Made by a program: the position numbers and the translations under genes. Of a stretch of 64,000 nucleotides of DNA, positions 45,823 to 56,905 are shown one piece after another; position 1 is the first letter of the stretch; every line of letters begins with the position of its first letter. Under the pieces are notes generated by a model, which searched no databases, was not told the DNA's origin, and worked only from the letters and a program-made list of their open reading frames with translations. The stretch spans positions 40,267,001 to 40,331,000 of the forward strand of contig JARZZO010000011.1 in NCBI GenBank assembly GCA_030544215.1, in the 5' to 3' direction. The stretch is from Zantedeschia hybrid cultivar (Eukaryota; Streptophyta; Magnoliopsida; Alismatales; Araceae).

Positions 45823-45824
45823 CG

Positions 45825-46802
45825 TGATGTAGCGGAAGCTATCACGACCGGATTCCGAGGCTGGAATCCGAAGTTGGGACCCGAAGTTGGATCGGGTCAA
45901 TGAAGAGGCCCGACGGGGATCCGGAACGAGGCGAGGGCGGAAACGGGGCCGAAGATCCGAAGCCGAGAGTTGCCCGGGCGAGGGCTCGACAGGAGCAAAG
46001 CCGAGACTCCCTTGGATGAAACAGACCGGCCGGTGCAGGACGTGGCCGAGGCTCCTTCGGACGAGGCGGACCAGCCTGCGGGAGGCGTGGCCGAGGCTCC
46101 TTCGAACGAGGCAGAGGTAAACCAGCCGTCGAAAGGCGTCGAGACCGGAGGGAGAAGACCCGAGGTCGGCGGCTGAGACCGACTCGGAGAGGTCGGCGAA
46201 GATTCAAACCGAAGCCCCTGCAGAAGGAGGAGTAGAAGAAGAAAAACCAGTCAGTAGGAGTCCCGGGCTTCAGCCCTAAGGAACCCCCTCCGACGGCTAA
46301 GTTAGCTTCTGAAGATGATTTGATTCAGAAGAGAAGGAAGAAGAAGTAGCTTTAATGCTTTTTGGACTGTAGTCCTTGGGGTCTCGAAGATATACCTTTG
46401 GTAATAAATAGCCGTGTATTTATAGCGGAGGATAGAGGTTGCTTAATGGTGGTGGCCGATATAGGACTATGTTCTGGGTTTACTGGTAAACCGCCATAGT
46501 GCCTAACCCTCCCACCGGAGTGGGCCGGATACGGCTACTGGGCCGAAGGGGGTTGGGCCGCTGATGGGCCAGATGCCGCTTAGTGGGCTTGGAGCCTACT
46601 AGGCCGAAGGCTATTGGGCCGCTGATGGGCCGAAGGTTGCTGGGCCGCTGATGCGCCGAGGACCACTGGCCTGCTTACTGGGCCGAGGGCTGCTGGGCCG
46701 CTAATTGGCCGAAGGCTGCCAGTGGGCCTCTTACTGCTGTTGTTGGACTGATCTTAGTGTTGGTCTTGTTTTAATGGGCCGAATCGGATTCTGCCTCATC
46801 AG
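45825..46802 (-). repeat. 5' LTR of element 1, 978 bp
   Basis: It pairs with 34691-35669. Plus-strand ends TGATGTAG and CCTCATCA. The element-strand TATA box is at 46417-46424, and a TGGGCC-rich U3 spans about 46515-46730. The TSD GCCGC follows at 46803-46807. Confidence 0.93.
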
Positions 46803-47450
46803 CCGCCTTGAAGATAAAAAGGCCACAACAACAACCACAGCAGCAACAGCTAGTCCAAAGGGCCCAGGTATAATAAGCGGCACCGCAAAATATGGGCATA
46901 GTACATAATCCATTGCCGGAGCACCAACATCAGAACCAGATGGCCCCAGTCCTAACAGATAGCCAGACTCAGGCTAGTAGAGGGCAACGATGGAAGGAAG
47001 AGGATTCTTCCTTTATCTATTCAACAAGGCATGTATTGAACACTGCCGAGCAACCGCCTCGCCGCATTCTCCGCATACCCAAACCACAACCCGTTACCAT
47101 TAGCCCCATTATGCCCTCCGTCACCATATCCCCACCAAGCATCTCTCCACAAACCAACTATGCACCCCTCATGCCATCTAAACCGCTACTACGCATACCA
47201 TTCCCTACATCACTTACACAACTCTCCACACTGATACCATGCAACCCTCTAAACCACTCATCCATACAGTACCTCCACTAAATGTTCCATCATCTTCACC
47301 TATTTATCATCTTCCACAACCCTCCAAACCACTCATCCGAATCCCCCTACCTCCATTAGACAATCCACCAACAACCCCTTACCAAACCATTATGCCCTCC
47401 AAACCGCTCCTCAACACGGCGGTGCTCAATATAACACCTGGAACTTCCCT
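46803..47450 (+). pseudogene. Element C polyprotein: end of gag and proline-rich linker
   Basis: The gag frame resumes after element 1 (CTTGAAGATAAAAAGG), then a Gln-rich run and a long Pro/Ser/Thr-rich linker (PQPVTISPIMPS, PSKPLLRIP repeated). Stops and frame changes are present. Copy C' lacks most of this segment. Confidence 0.7.
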
Positions 47451-49514
47451 CATTGAAGAACATGCTCTCCGAAGCGGCCATATATTTAATAAAGTGTTCC
47501 CCCAGTCTACAGTGCGAGAAGGCCCATCGCAGCCAATAGAAGAAGTTCATAATGAAGAAAGTACACCGGGTACTCACTATGATTTCTTGAAATAACTAGA
47601 TAGAACACCGGCCACATTTCTATATTAGAACTGATCAAGAGATCCAAAACTCATCAAGAGGCCCTAATGGACTATCTACAATGGGTGATGGTCAGCGAAG
47701 ATGTACTAGTGGAAAAGATCACCGCACTATTGGTCCCTCAAGGGGATCAACCTTCTATATCTTTCCATACTTCTAAATTGGCACCGGTGGCAGCAAGAAG
47801 CATGGCACTAAGTATATCTTTCCATACTTCTGGAGTTCTGTGGAGTCCCGAAAGAAAAATAGCTGCCTTCTCCCATTTCCGTCACGGCCTATGATAACTC
47901 TACCCGTTCCCCTTTGGGAATGATCTATTTGAAAGTGGAGTTAGGCCCTGCTTGCCATGCTGAAGTCGAATTTCATATTCTTGAGATCGACCCTTCACTG
48001 AAAGGCATACTCGGTCATCCTTACATCAAGTTACTTGAGGCTATTCCATCAACGAATCACCAATGCCTCAAATTTTCTCACAAAGGGCATATCATCAAAG
48101 TCACCAGTATGCCTATCCTCGCCATGACTCAATCGCTGAATATAAGTCCCAGTCCAATCTTTCCAACTGCTCAAAGGCCAATCATTTCCCGGTGCCAGAC
48201 CTACATCCTGTTAGCAAATCCCTTTAAACATACTGTGCCTATACCTTACCCGATCGATGCTGTGAAACGGAGGAAATTCATGAATACCCCAGGCTGGAAC
48301 ATCATGCTGAAAATGGGATATTAACCTGGAAAAGGTCTAGGCACCCGGTTGCAAGGAAGGATTAAACCAGTGACAGATGAGAGAAGAGTACCTAGTAGCG
48401 GCCTGGGCTATAGGCCGGAAAAGGTAAGGCTTATATCGTGGAACAACAGGAAGGTGAAGATGGTCAGAAGATATGGAAAACAGTGGTTACCCCCTGCAAG
48501 GAAAGTCAGGACCCTCTGACTTGGACCTTGTCCACTCATTTTGTTAAAGGGCCCGTGATTCAACATGACTACAACAATACAATAGTGATTACCTCTCATT
48601 TCGACCTGCATGATGTATATGGGAGAGACTTGGCTAGACATTGCTCACAATTGCTGACATGTCAGTCTTTAGAGGCTCTGCGGCCGATGAAAAGGAGGAA
48701 AACTCAAGATCCAGAATTTGAATGGTACCGTTGATTCGACATATGGGACCTATACATTGCACTGAGCTGACTAGTCTTGAATCCATCAGAACGAAAGTGG
48801 CCGCCACTGATAGATGAGTTAATTGAAAGGCTAGGGGCCATCTTTGATAAAAGGATTTTGCTGACTAAAGAGACTGATGAAGGGGAGCCGGATGACCCTT
48901 ATGAAACCGGATTCACCACTGATCTGCTATGGAGAGGAACCTATCCCTCTAATGTCTTTACCCTTCACACTCTATTCCGCACTCTACTCCTGACTCCGAC
49001 CTGGTCGAGGATCATTACTGAAGATATTCGTCGGGCTCCGCCCAGTATTATTAGTTTGTCCCCACGGGACCTAATTCTTCAGATTCCCCTCGACCTTGAG
49101 AGGATCAATGATCTGATTTGGGACATACTATTGTATGATCCCCCTAATCCCTGGGCACTGATGCCACTACCTCCATCATCTCATCCTCACCTTATTCACA
49201 TCCATTCTTGCCTTATGGTACACTCAAATAATTACAAAAAAAAAAATGTCAATTTGGCAATTTCTTCCTCCCAAATCCTTGTTGAGGAAACCTCATACTT
49301 GTCCGATCACACCCCATCACGTGGGTCATTCGGGCAGGATTCTCTACTAGATCTACTTTGCCTCTCCCCTCGGGAGGATTCACCTGTATTCTCCCTTGTA
49401 TCCCCTGATTTTTATGCTTCTTCGTCCTCATTAGGTCAAGATAGGGAGTCTATTGAAGTTAGGAAGTTTAGTTCTAGGCAGATTGATCAGGTTAGGAAGT
49501 TTAGGAAAGTCTAA
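47451..49514 (+). pseudogene. Element C: protease region (active site deleted), G-patch-like motif, downstream polyprotein
   Basis: ALRSGHIFNKVFPQSTVRE starts the protease-proximal region. Relative to C', about 100 bp holding the DTG active site are missing near 47815. Then LKVELGPACHAEVEFHILEIDPSLKGILG, and near 48295-48420 a G-patch-like motif (MLKMGY-P-KGLGTRLQG) in which a CAA is TAA. After this come a conserved unnamed segment (FDLHDVYGRDLARHCSQL) and a stretch to a TAA at 49512-49514. It would be the middle of a Ty3/gypsy polyprotein. Multiple stops show it is dead. Confidence 0.75.
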
Positions 49515-49667
49515 GGGTCGACGAGTTCCGGATAGATACCTCCAGGATTTAACTTTAAGATGTCTTTCTTGTTCCTAGATTCCTCAGCTATTAGAAAATC
49601 CCGTTCAGATGCCAGAAGATTGTGAAGTTGATGAATTAGTCGATGATGGGTATGGAGTATATGTGAG

Positions 49668-50204
49668 TTGTTGCATGAGAAAGACCCCACTACTAAAGAA
49701 GGAGAAGATAACGAGGACGCAACAGAGGCATATGTCAGTAGAGTAAAGAGATTTGATGAACCCTCGGCTGCCGTAGAAGAGCCTACCAAAGAGATCAATC
49801 TTGGGACTGAAGATGAACCTAAGGTTGTCCTCGTCAGTAAGAATTTGTCTGAAGTAGACGAGGAAGCAGTGGTTCGAGTTCTTAAGGCGTATAAGGACAC
49901 TTTCGCATGGAGTTATGAGGATATGCCGGGGTTAGACTCATCATTTGTGGAACACAGATTGACATTGAAAGACGAAACTTCCCCGGTTAGGCAGAAGTTG
50001 AGGCGATTCCACCCACAAATGGCTTTAAAAATGGAAGAAGAAGTTGATAAGCTGCATAAAGCCAAGTTTATTAGAGTTGTCCTTTATTCGCAACGGCAGG
50101 CTAACATAGTCCCGGTTATGAAAAAGGATGGGAAGGTCAGGATCTATATTAACTTCCGCGATCTGAACCGGACATGTCCCAAAGACGATTTTCCCGCGAT
50201 CTGA
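49668..50204 (+). pseudogene. Element C: start of reverse transcriptase, truncated
   Basis: The frame reads YKDTFAWSYEDMPGLDSSFVE, VRQKLRRFHPQMALKMEEEV, ANIVPVMKKDGKVRI and NFRDLNRTCPKDDFP, i.e. the pre-RT and finger region of a Ty3/gypsy RT. Homology ends at about 50200, before the catalytic YxDD, where the sequence jumps to a 20-bp patch and then gag of copy C'. Confidence 0.88.
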
Positions 50205-50227
50205 TCTGCTAACATATCAGTCTTTAG

Positions 50228-51308
50228 TTGTTGATCCCTTTCGTTCACATAAAAGAATTTCCGTATGAATCATCATTTTGGCAGCATGATAAAAAAGCAC
50301 TGGCATTCCTCTTCAAAAGATCGTTTGAGGGATCAGCCTTGGAGTGGTTCTTCTCTTTACCCCCAAGTGAGGTAGAGAACTTCGACATGGTGTCAAAGAG
50401 GTTCCTGCAAAGATACAAAGATAGGGTGGCACCTACCCTATCCATCACTGACCTGTTCAATGAGAAGATAAAGCCGGATGAAGGCTTCATAGTGTTCGCC
50501 GATAGGTGGCGAGGGATGGCTGAAAAGATAAGAGATCATTTGTCCGAACAAGAATTGGTAAAGATGATGGTTGTCAACGCCACCCCACAGTACAAGCTAG
50601 TGCTGACACTAAATAACTTAACTACCATGGCAGATCTATATGAAAGAGCGCGTTATACTCAGAATGCGTTCAAAGATTCCACCTTTGCTAGTGTTTTTGA
50701 TCCTCATCGATCCAATAGACCTCTACCTAGGAAGTCTATTATCCCCAATTCTTCTATGAATCCAACTACTGAGGGTACACTATCTCACAAACAGGTCAGC
50801 ATAATGAACAATAGTCATCCCCAGTTTATGAGGAATCAACAACAATATTAGTCACCCAGGCCTCAAAACCAGTAGGGTTACAGGCCCACTACTCAGTAGC
50901 TTCAATCAGCACTGCAACATTGCCACTAGCAAGTATACAATCCACTTCGGCAGTAGCTGAATTACACTCATGTTCCTCTATACACAGCAGAGGAAACCTC
51001 CTGGCCCCAGAAGGTCGGTATACCCACAATTACCAGAGTCCCTCACAGATATATTCAGTGCCCTTATGGCGGCCAATGCCTTAGTGTTGCCAAAAGAAAG
51101 AGCTGTTTGGCCACCAAATGTTGACATGTCCCGTTACTGTGTGTTCCATCGTCAACCGGGACACACGGTAGATGCTTGCTTGCATTTTCGAGATTACATT
51201 CACGACCTTAATGATCAAGGAGGAATTGATTGGGAAGAGATGAAGAAGTACATAGCCGCCTTGAAAGCGAAAAGGCCACAAGATAACGACTGGAGCTTCC
51301 ATCATTAA
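50228..51308 (+). pseudogene. Element C' gag (second, partial copy)
   Basis: Homologous to 33645-34690 plus 46803-46820, about 90-95% identical, and not interrupted by element 1. The gag domain (ESSFWQHDKKALAFLFKRS, EWFFSLPPSEVENFD) is open to 50850. Several TAG stops follow (50850-50960), then an open stretch with the CVFHRQPGHTVDAC zinc-knuckle-like motif near 51140. The N terminus is missing at the junction with C. Confidence 0.85.
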
Positions 51309-52913
51309 AGAACATGCTGTCTGAAGTGGCCGAATATTTAACAAGGTGTTCCCCCAATCTACGGTGCGAGATGACCCATCACAACCAATAGAAGAAGTCC
51401 AGAATGAAGGAAGTACACCTGGTACTCACTATGACTTATTGAAACAGCTGGATAGAACACCGGCGCGCATTTCTATATTAGAGCTGATCAAGAGATCCAA
51501 GATTCATCAAGAAGCCCTAATGGATTACATACAACGGGTAATGGTCAGCGAAGATGTGCCAGTGGAAAAGATCACCGCATTGTTGGTCCCTCAAGGGGAT
51601 CAGCCCTCTATATCCTTCCATACCTCTGAACTAGCACCGTTGGCAGCAAGAAGCATGGTGCTAAGTATAACTGTCAACATATGTGGAAAGGCTGTGGATA
51701 CGTATGTAGTAGATACCGGGACATCTATCAATGTGTTACTACCAAGAACTCTAGAGCTTTGGGGAGTCCTGAAAGAAAAATGGCTGCCTTCTCCCATTTC
51801 TCACAGCCTATGATAACTCTACCCATTCCCCTCTGGGAATGGTCTATTTGAAGGTAGAGTTACGCCTTGCCTGCCATGCTGAAGTCGAGTTTCATATTCT
51901 CGAGATCGACCCTTCACTGAAAGGCATACTCGGTCGTCCTTACATCAAGTCACTTGTGGCGATTCCATCAACAAACCACCAATGCCTCAAGTTCCCTCAC
52001 AAAGGATGTATCATCAAAGTCACCAGTATGCCTACCCTTGTTGTAACCCACTCACTGAATATAAGTCCCAATCCAATCCTTCCGACTGCTCAGAGGCCAG
52101 CCATCTCCTTATGCCAGACCTACATCCTTTCGGCAGATCCCTTTAAGCATACTATACCTACATCTTACCCGGTCGATGCCATGAAGCTGAAGAAGTCCAT
52201 GAATACCCCAGGCTAGAACATCATGCTGAAGGTGGGATATCAACCTGGAAAGGGTCTAGGCACCCGATTGTAAGGAAGGATTAAACCAGTGACAGATGAG
52301 AGAAGGGTACCTGGCAGCGGCCTAGGCTACAGGCCGGAGAAAGTGAGGCATAATATTGAGGAACAACAAGAAGGTGAAGATAGTCAGAAGACATGGAAAA
52401 CAATGGTTACCCCCCTGCAAAGAAAATCGGGACCCCTTGACTTGGACCTTGTCCACTCATTTTGTCAAAGGGCCGTGATTCAACATGGCCACAACAATAC
52501 AGTAGTGATCACCTCTCATTTCGACCTGCATGATGTATATGGGAAGGATCTAGCTAGACATTGTTCGCAATTGCAAATATACCAATCTTTAGAAGCTCTG
52601 CGGCTAATGAAAAAGAGGAAGACTCAAGATCCGGAATGTGAATGGTACCGCTGGTTCTACATGTGGGACTTGTATATTGCACTGAACAGACTATTCTTAA
52701 ATCCATCAGAACCAAAGTGGCCGCCACTGATAGATGAGTTAATTGAAAGGCCCGGGGCCATCTTTGATAAAAGAATTTTGTTGACTGAACAAACTAATGA
52801 AGGGGAGCCGGATGACCCTTATGAAACTGGATTCAACACTGATCTTCTATGGAGAGGAACCGATCCCTCTCATGTTTTCACACTCCACACTCTGTTCCCT
52901 CCACACTCTGTTC
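51309..52913 (+). pseudogene. Element C' protease, G-patch-like motif and downstream polyprotein
   Basis: A deletion joins gag to the protease-proximal region (51309). The aspartic protease keeps VDTYVVDTGTSINVLLPR at about 51690-51745, with DTG as the active-site triad. A frameshift occurs near 51800. A G-patch-like motif spans about 52210-52340 with a CAA to TAA change. The following segment (FDLHDVYGKDLARHCSQL ... ELIERPGAIFDKRILLTE) is better preserved than in C. The copy is cut at 52913-52918 by insertion of solo LTR D1. Confidence 0.82.
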
Positions 52914-53287
52914 CGCACTGTTAGTTTTAGGTGGCCTATAAGCCAATCTGACTATGTAAATCTCGTTCATTTATTAATATAATGGCATAATATTCATTAT
53001 GTGTAAATCGCATTAATTATCGTTTCATAATGAAGTCCGTGGATATGTGCTATAGTGATTAGATTATGATGAGATCATACTAATGAGACTGATCACTTAA
53101 AAACACACATATTCTTAATCGTTCCTAGTCAGAGGATATCCGAGAAGGACATTGGATATCCAGTTAGACTAGTACAGATTACTCCTGCTCATATAATGAG
53201 GGTGACTGATCTCATAAGTCACTTGTGTGGAGATACTAAGGCGAATCTGTAGGTGCTCATTGGAGAATGAGTTCACTGAACTGATCC

Positions 53288-54355
53288 TGATGTAGACTGG
53301 ATCTATCACGATCGGACTCCGAAGATGGAATCCGAAGATAATGGATCCGGAGATGGATCGGATCCGTATGAGAGGCCCGACGGGGATCCGGGACAAGGTG
53401 AGGATCAGAGGCCTCGGGCGGTGGCCTGCTGAGTGCGAAGCCGAGGCGCCTTCGGATGGCTGACAGCCGGCCTGAGGATACGGAGCCGGGGTTCCTGAAG
53501 AAACGGCCGGTGCGAGGCGGGGCCGAGGCTCCTTCGGACGAAGTGTACCAGCCCACGGGAGGCGAAGGTGAAGCCGGAGGTCTGAGGCCGAAGGTGGCTC
53601 GGTCGGTTGATGGCTTGCTTTCGGACAGTGGGCCGAAGCTTCTTCGGCGGACGAAGGCGCGATACCGAGTCTCCTCCGGTCGTGGGGGCAGCCGGCGCAC
53701 GGCGTCGAGACCAAGGAGAGGAGTTCGAGATCGGCGGCCGAGACCGACTCGGAGAGGTCGGCGATGATTCGAACCGAACCCCTGCAGGAGGGAAAGAAGA
53801 AGAAACCGGTCAGTAGGAGTCCCCGGGTTCAGCCCTAGGGAACCCCCTCCGACGGTCAAGTTAGCTTCTGAAGAAGATTCGATTCAGAAGGCAAAGAGTA
53901 GCTTTAATGCTTTTTAGACTATAGTCCTTGAGGGTCTCGGAGGCATAGAATTGCATACCTTTGGCAATAACTAGCGGTGTATTTATAGCAGAGGATAGAG
54001 GATGGTTAACGGTGGCAGCCGATATAGGACTAAACGCGGGCTTACTGGTAAACCGCCATAGTGTTTGGTCCGCCACCGGAGTGGGCCGGACTCGGCTATC
54101 GGGCCGAAGGGGGTTGGGCCGCTGATGGGCCGAAGCCTGCTGGGCCTTGGGCTGCCGTGCTGTTCCCGGGCCGTAGGCTGGTGGGCCGCTGACGGGCTGA
54201 AGCCTGTTGGGCCGGGAGCGACGGTGCCGCTTATGGGCCGAGGGCTATTGGGCCGCTGATGGGCCGAAGGCTCCCTAAGGGCCTTGTACTGCTGCTGCTG
54301 GGCTGAACTGGGTTTGGGCTTGTTTTAATGGGCCGAATCGGATTCTGCCTCATCA
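53288..54355 (-). repeat. 3' LTR of element 2, 1,068 bp
   Basis: Plus-strand ends TGATGTAGAC and GCCTCATCA. The polypurine tract is immediately at its element-strand 5' side (54356-54372). U3 is TGGGCC-rich (about 54070-54340). Confidence 0.93.
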
Positions 54356-54372
54356 CATAGCCCCCCACTCTC
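54356..54372 (-). other. Polypurine tract of element 2
   Basis: On the minus strand GAGAGTGGGGGGCTATG abuts the LTR, as in elements A, B and 1. Confidence 0.8.
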
Positions 54373-54439
54373 GTCTTCCTCAGTTCTGAGATGGCGAGAG
54401 TAAAATCCGAAGCTTTCTCGAAGAAGTAATACGGTATAT

Positions 54440-56700
54440 GCTTCGTTTGAAGAACCATGCCGCTCCCCGATCGGGTATACGTGGCCGAAGCCACCCTCAG
54501 ATCAGGTTACCTGCGGATTTAGAAGAACCGTGCCGCTTCCCGATCCGGAAATACATGAGAGCCATTCGTCGGATCGAAGGACCCGCGGACTTAAGAAAAC
54601 CATGCCGCGTCCTGATCCGGATTACATGGCCGAGAGCCATTCGTTGGATCGAAGGACCCGCGGACTTAAGAAAACCATGCCGCGTCCTGATCCGGATTAC
54701 ATGACTGAGAGCCATTCGTCGGATCGAAGGACCCGCGGACTTAGAAAAACCATGCCGCGTCCTGATCCGGATTACATGGCCGAGAGCCATTTGTCGGATC
54801 GAAGGACCCGCGGACTTAGAAAAACATGCCGCGTCCTGATCTGGAAATACATGGCCGAAACCATTCGTCGGATCGAAGGACCCGCGGACTTTGAAGAACC
54901 ATGCCGCGTCCTGATCCGGATTACATGGCCGAGAGCCATTCGTCGGATCGAAGGACCCGCGGACTTAGAAAAACCATGCCGCGTCCTGATCCGGAAATAC
55001 ATGGCCGAAACCATTCGTCGGATCAAAGGACCCGCGGACTTTGAAGAACCATGCCGCGTCCTGATCCGGATTACATAGCCGAAACCATTCGTCGGATCGA
55101 AGGACCCGCGGACTTTGAAGAACCATGCCGCGTCCTGATCCGGATTACATGGCCGAAACCATTCGTCGGATCGAAGGACCCGCGGACTTTGAAGAACCAT
55201 GCCGCGTCCTGATCCGGATTACATGGCCGAGAGCCATTCGTCGGATCGAAGGACCCGCGGACTTAGAAAAACCATGCCGCGTCCTGATCCGGAAATACAT
55301 GGCCGAAACCATTCGTCGGATCGAAGGACCCGCGGACTTAGAAAAACCATGCCGCGTCCTGATCCGGAAATACATGGCCGAAACCATTCGTCAGATCGAA
55401 GGACCCGCGGACTTTGAAAAACCATGCCGCGTCCTGATCCGGATTACATGGCCGAGAGCCATTCGTCGGATCGAAGGACCCGCGGACTTAGAAAAACCAT
55501 GCCACGTCCTGATCCGGTAATACATGGCCGAAACCATTCGTCGGATCGAAGGACCCGCGGACTTAGAAAAACCATGCCGCGTCCTGATCCGAAAATACAT
55601 GGCCGAAACCATTCGTCGGATCGAAGGACGCGCGGACTTTGAAGAACCATGCCGCGTCCTGATCCGGATTACATGGCCGAGAGCCATTCGTCGGATCGAA
55701 GGACCCGCGGACTTAGAAAAACCATGCCGCGTCCTGATCCGAAAATACATGGCCGAAACCATTCGTCGGATCGAAGGACCCGCGGACTTAAGAAAACCAT
55801 GCCGCGTCCTGATCCGGAAATACATGGCCGAGAGCCATTCGTCGGATCGAAGGACCCGCGGACTTGGAAAAACCATGCCGCGTCTTGATCCGGATTACAT
55901 GGCCGAGAGCCATTCGTCGGATCGAAGGACCCGCGGAGTTAGAAAAACCATGCTGCGTCCTGATCCGGATTACATGGCCGAGAGCCATTCGTCGGATCGA
56001 AGGACCCGCGGACTTAGAAAAACCATGCCGCGTCCTGATCCGGAAATACATGACCGAAACCATTCGTCGGATCGAAGGACCCGCGGACTTTGAAGAACCA
56101 TGCCGCGTCCTGATCCGGATTACATGGCCGAGAGCCATTCGTCGGATCGAAGGACCTGCGGACTTAGAAAAACCATGCCGCGTCCTGATCCGGATTACAT
56201 GGCCGAGAGCCATTCGTCGGATCGAAGGACCCGCGGACTTGGAAAAACCATGCCGCGTCCTGATCCGGAAATACATGGCCGAAACCATTCGTCGGATCGA
56301 AGGACCCGCGGACTTAGAAAAACCATGCCGCGTCCTTATCCGGAAATACATGGCCGAAACCATTCGTCGGATCGAAGGACCCGCGGACTTTGAAGAACCA
56401 TGCCGCGTCCTGATCCGGATTACATGGCCGAGAGCCATTCGTCGGATCGAAGGACCCGCGGACTTAGAAAAACCATGCCGCGTCCTGATCCGGAAATACA
56501 TGGCCGAAACCATTCGTCGGATCGAAGGACCCGCGGACTTTGAAGAACCATGCCGCGTCCTGATCCGGATTACATGGCCGAGAGCCATTCGTCGGATCGA
56601 AGGACCCGCGGACTTTGAAGAACCATGCCGCGTCCTGATCCGGATTACATGGCCGAGAGCCATTCGTCGGATCGAAGGACCCGCGGACTTAGAAAAAATA
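54440..56700. repeat. Tandem array of a 75-bp unit, about 29-30 copies (element 2)
   Basis: CGCGGACTT recurs at 75-base spacing (for example 54661 and 54736). Two unit types alternate irregularly, differing in GGCCGAGAGCC versus GGCCGAAACC and in AGAAAAACC versus TGAAGAACC. The unit is homologous to the 69-bp unit of the other elements (shared ATGCCGC, ATGGCCGA, CGGACTTAGAA blocks). Being a multiple of 3, it keeps several frames open. Confidence 0.95.
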
Positions 56701-56905
56701 TCATGCCGATCCGATACTAATGGCCGGAGCCACCCTCGGATTGGGTTGACACGGTCCTTGAATAATGCCGCTCCGATCCGATACCAATGGCCGGAGCCGC
56801 CCTCGGATCGGGTTGACGCGGTCTTTGAATAATGCCGCTCCGATCCGATACCAATGGCCAGAGCCGCCCTCGGATCGAGTTGACGCGGTCTTTGAATAAT
56901 GCCGC
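56701..56905. repeat. Three copies of a related 67-bp unit (element 2)
   Basis: GCCGCTCCGATCCGATACC recurs at 56767 and 56834, with an earlier diverged copy. The blocks ATGCCGC, ATGGCC-GAGCC and TTTGAA are shared with the 75- and 69-bp units. It borders the gag junction. Confidence 0.85.

Larger units (their letters stand above)
34691..46802 (-). mobile_element. Element 1: full-length Tat-like Ty3/gypsy retrotransposon, 12.1 kb, TSD GCCGC
   Basis: Two LTRs (34691-35669 and 45825-46802) bracket, on the minus strand, PBS, gag, protease, RT, RNase H, second RNase H, integrase, a 69-bp array, a convergent aORF on the plus strand, and a polypurine tract. GCCGC precedes (34686-34690) and follows (46803-46807) the element. 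The uninterrupted site in C' (around 51250-51262) confirms exact boundaries. LTRs differ at about 5% of sites by eye, so it is older than element 2. Frameshifts and stops in gag and pol make it non-autonomous now. It sits inside element C. Confidence 0.95.

Noticed and set aside
55788..56832. Long overlapping ORFs in the 75-bp array as genes
   Set aside because: Same reason: 75 is divisible by 3 and stops are rare in the unit.
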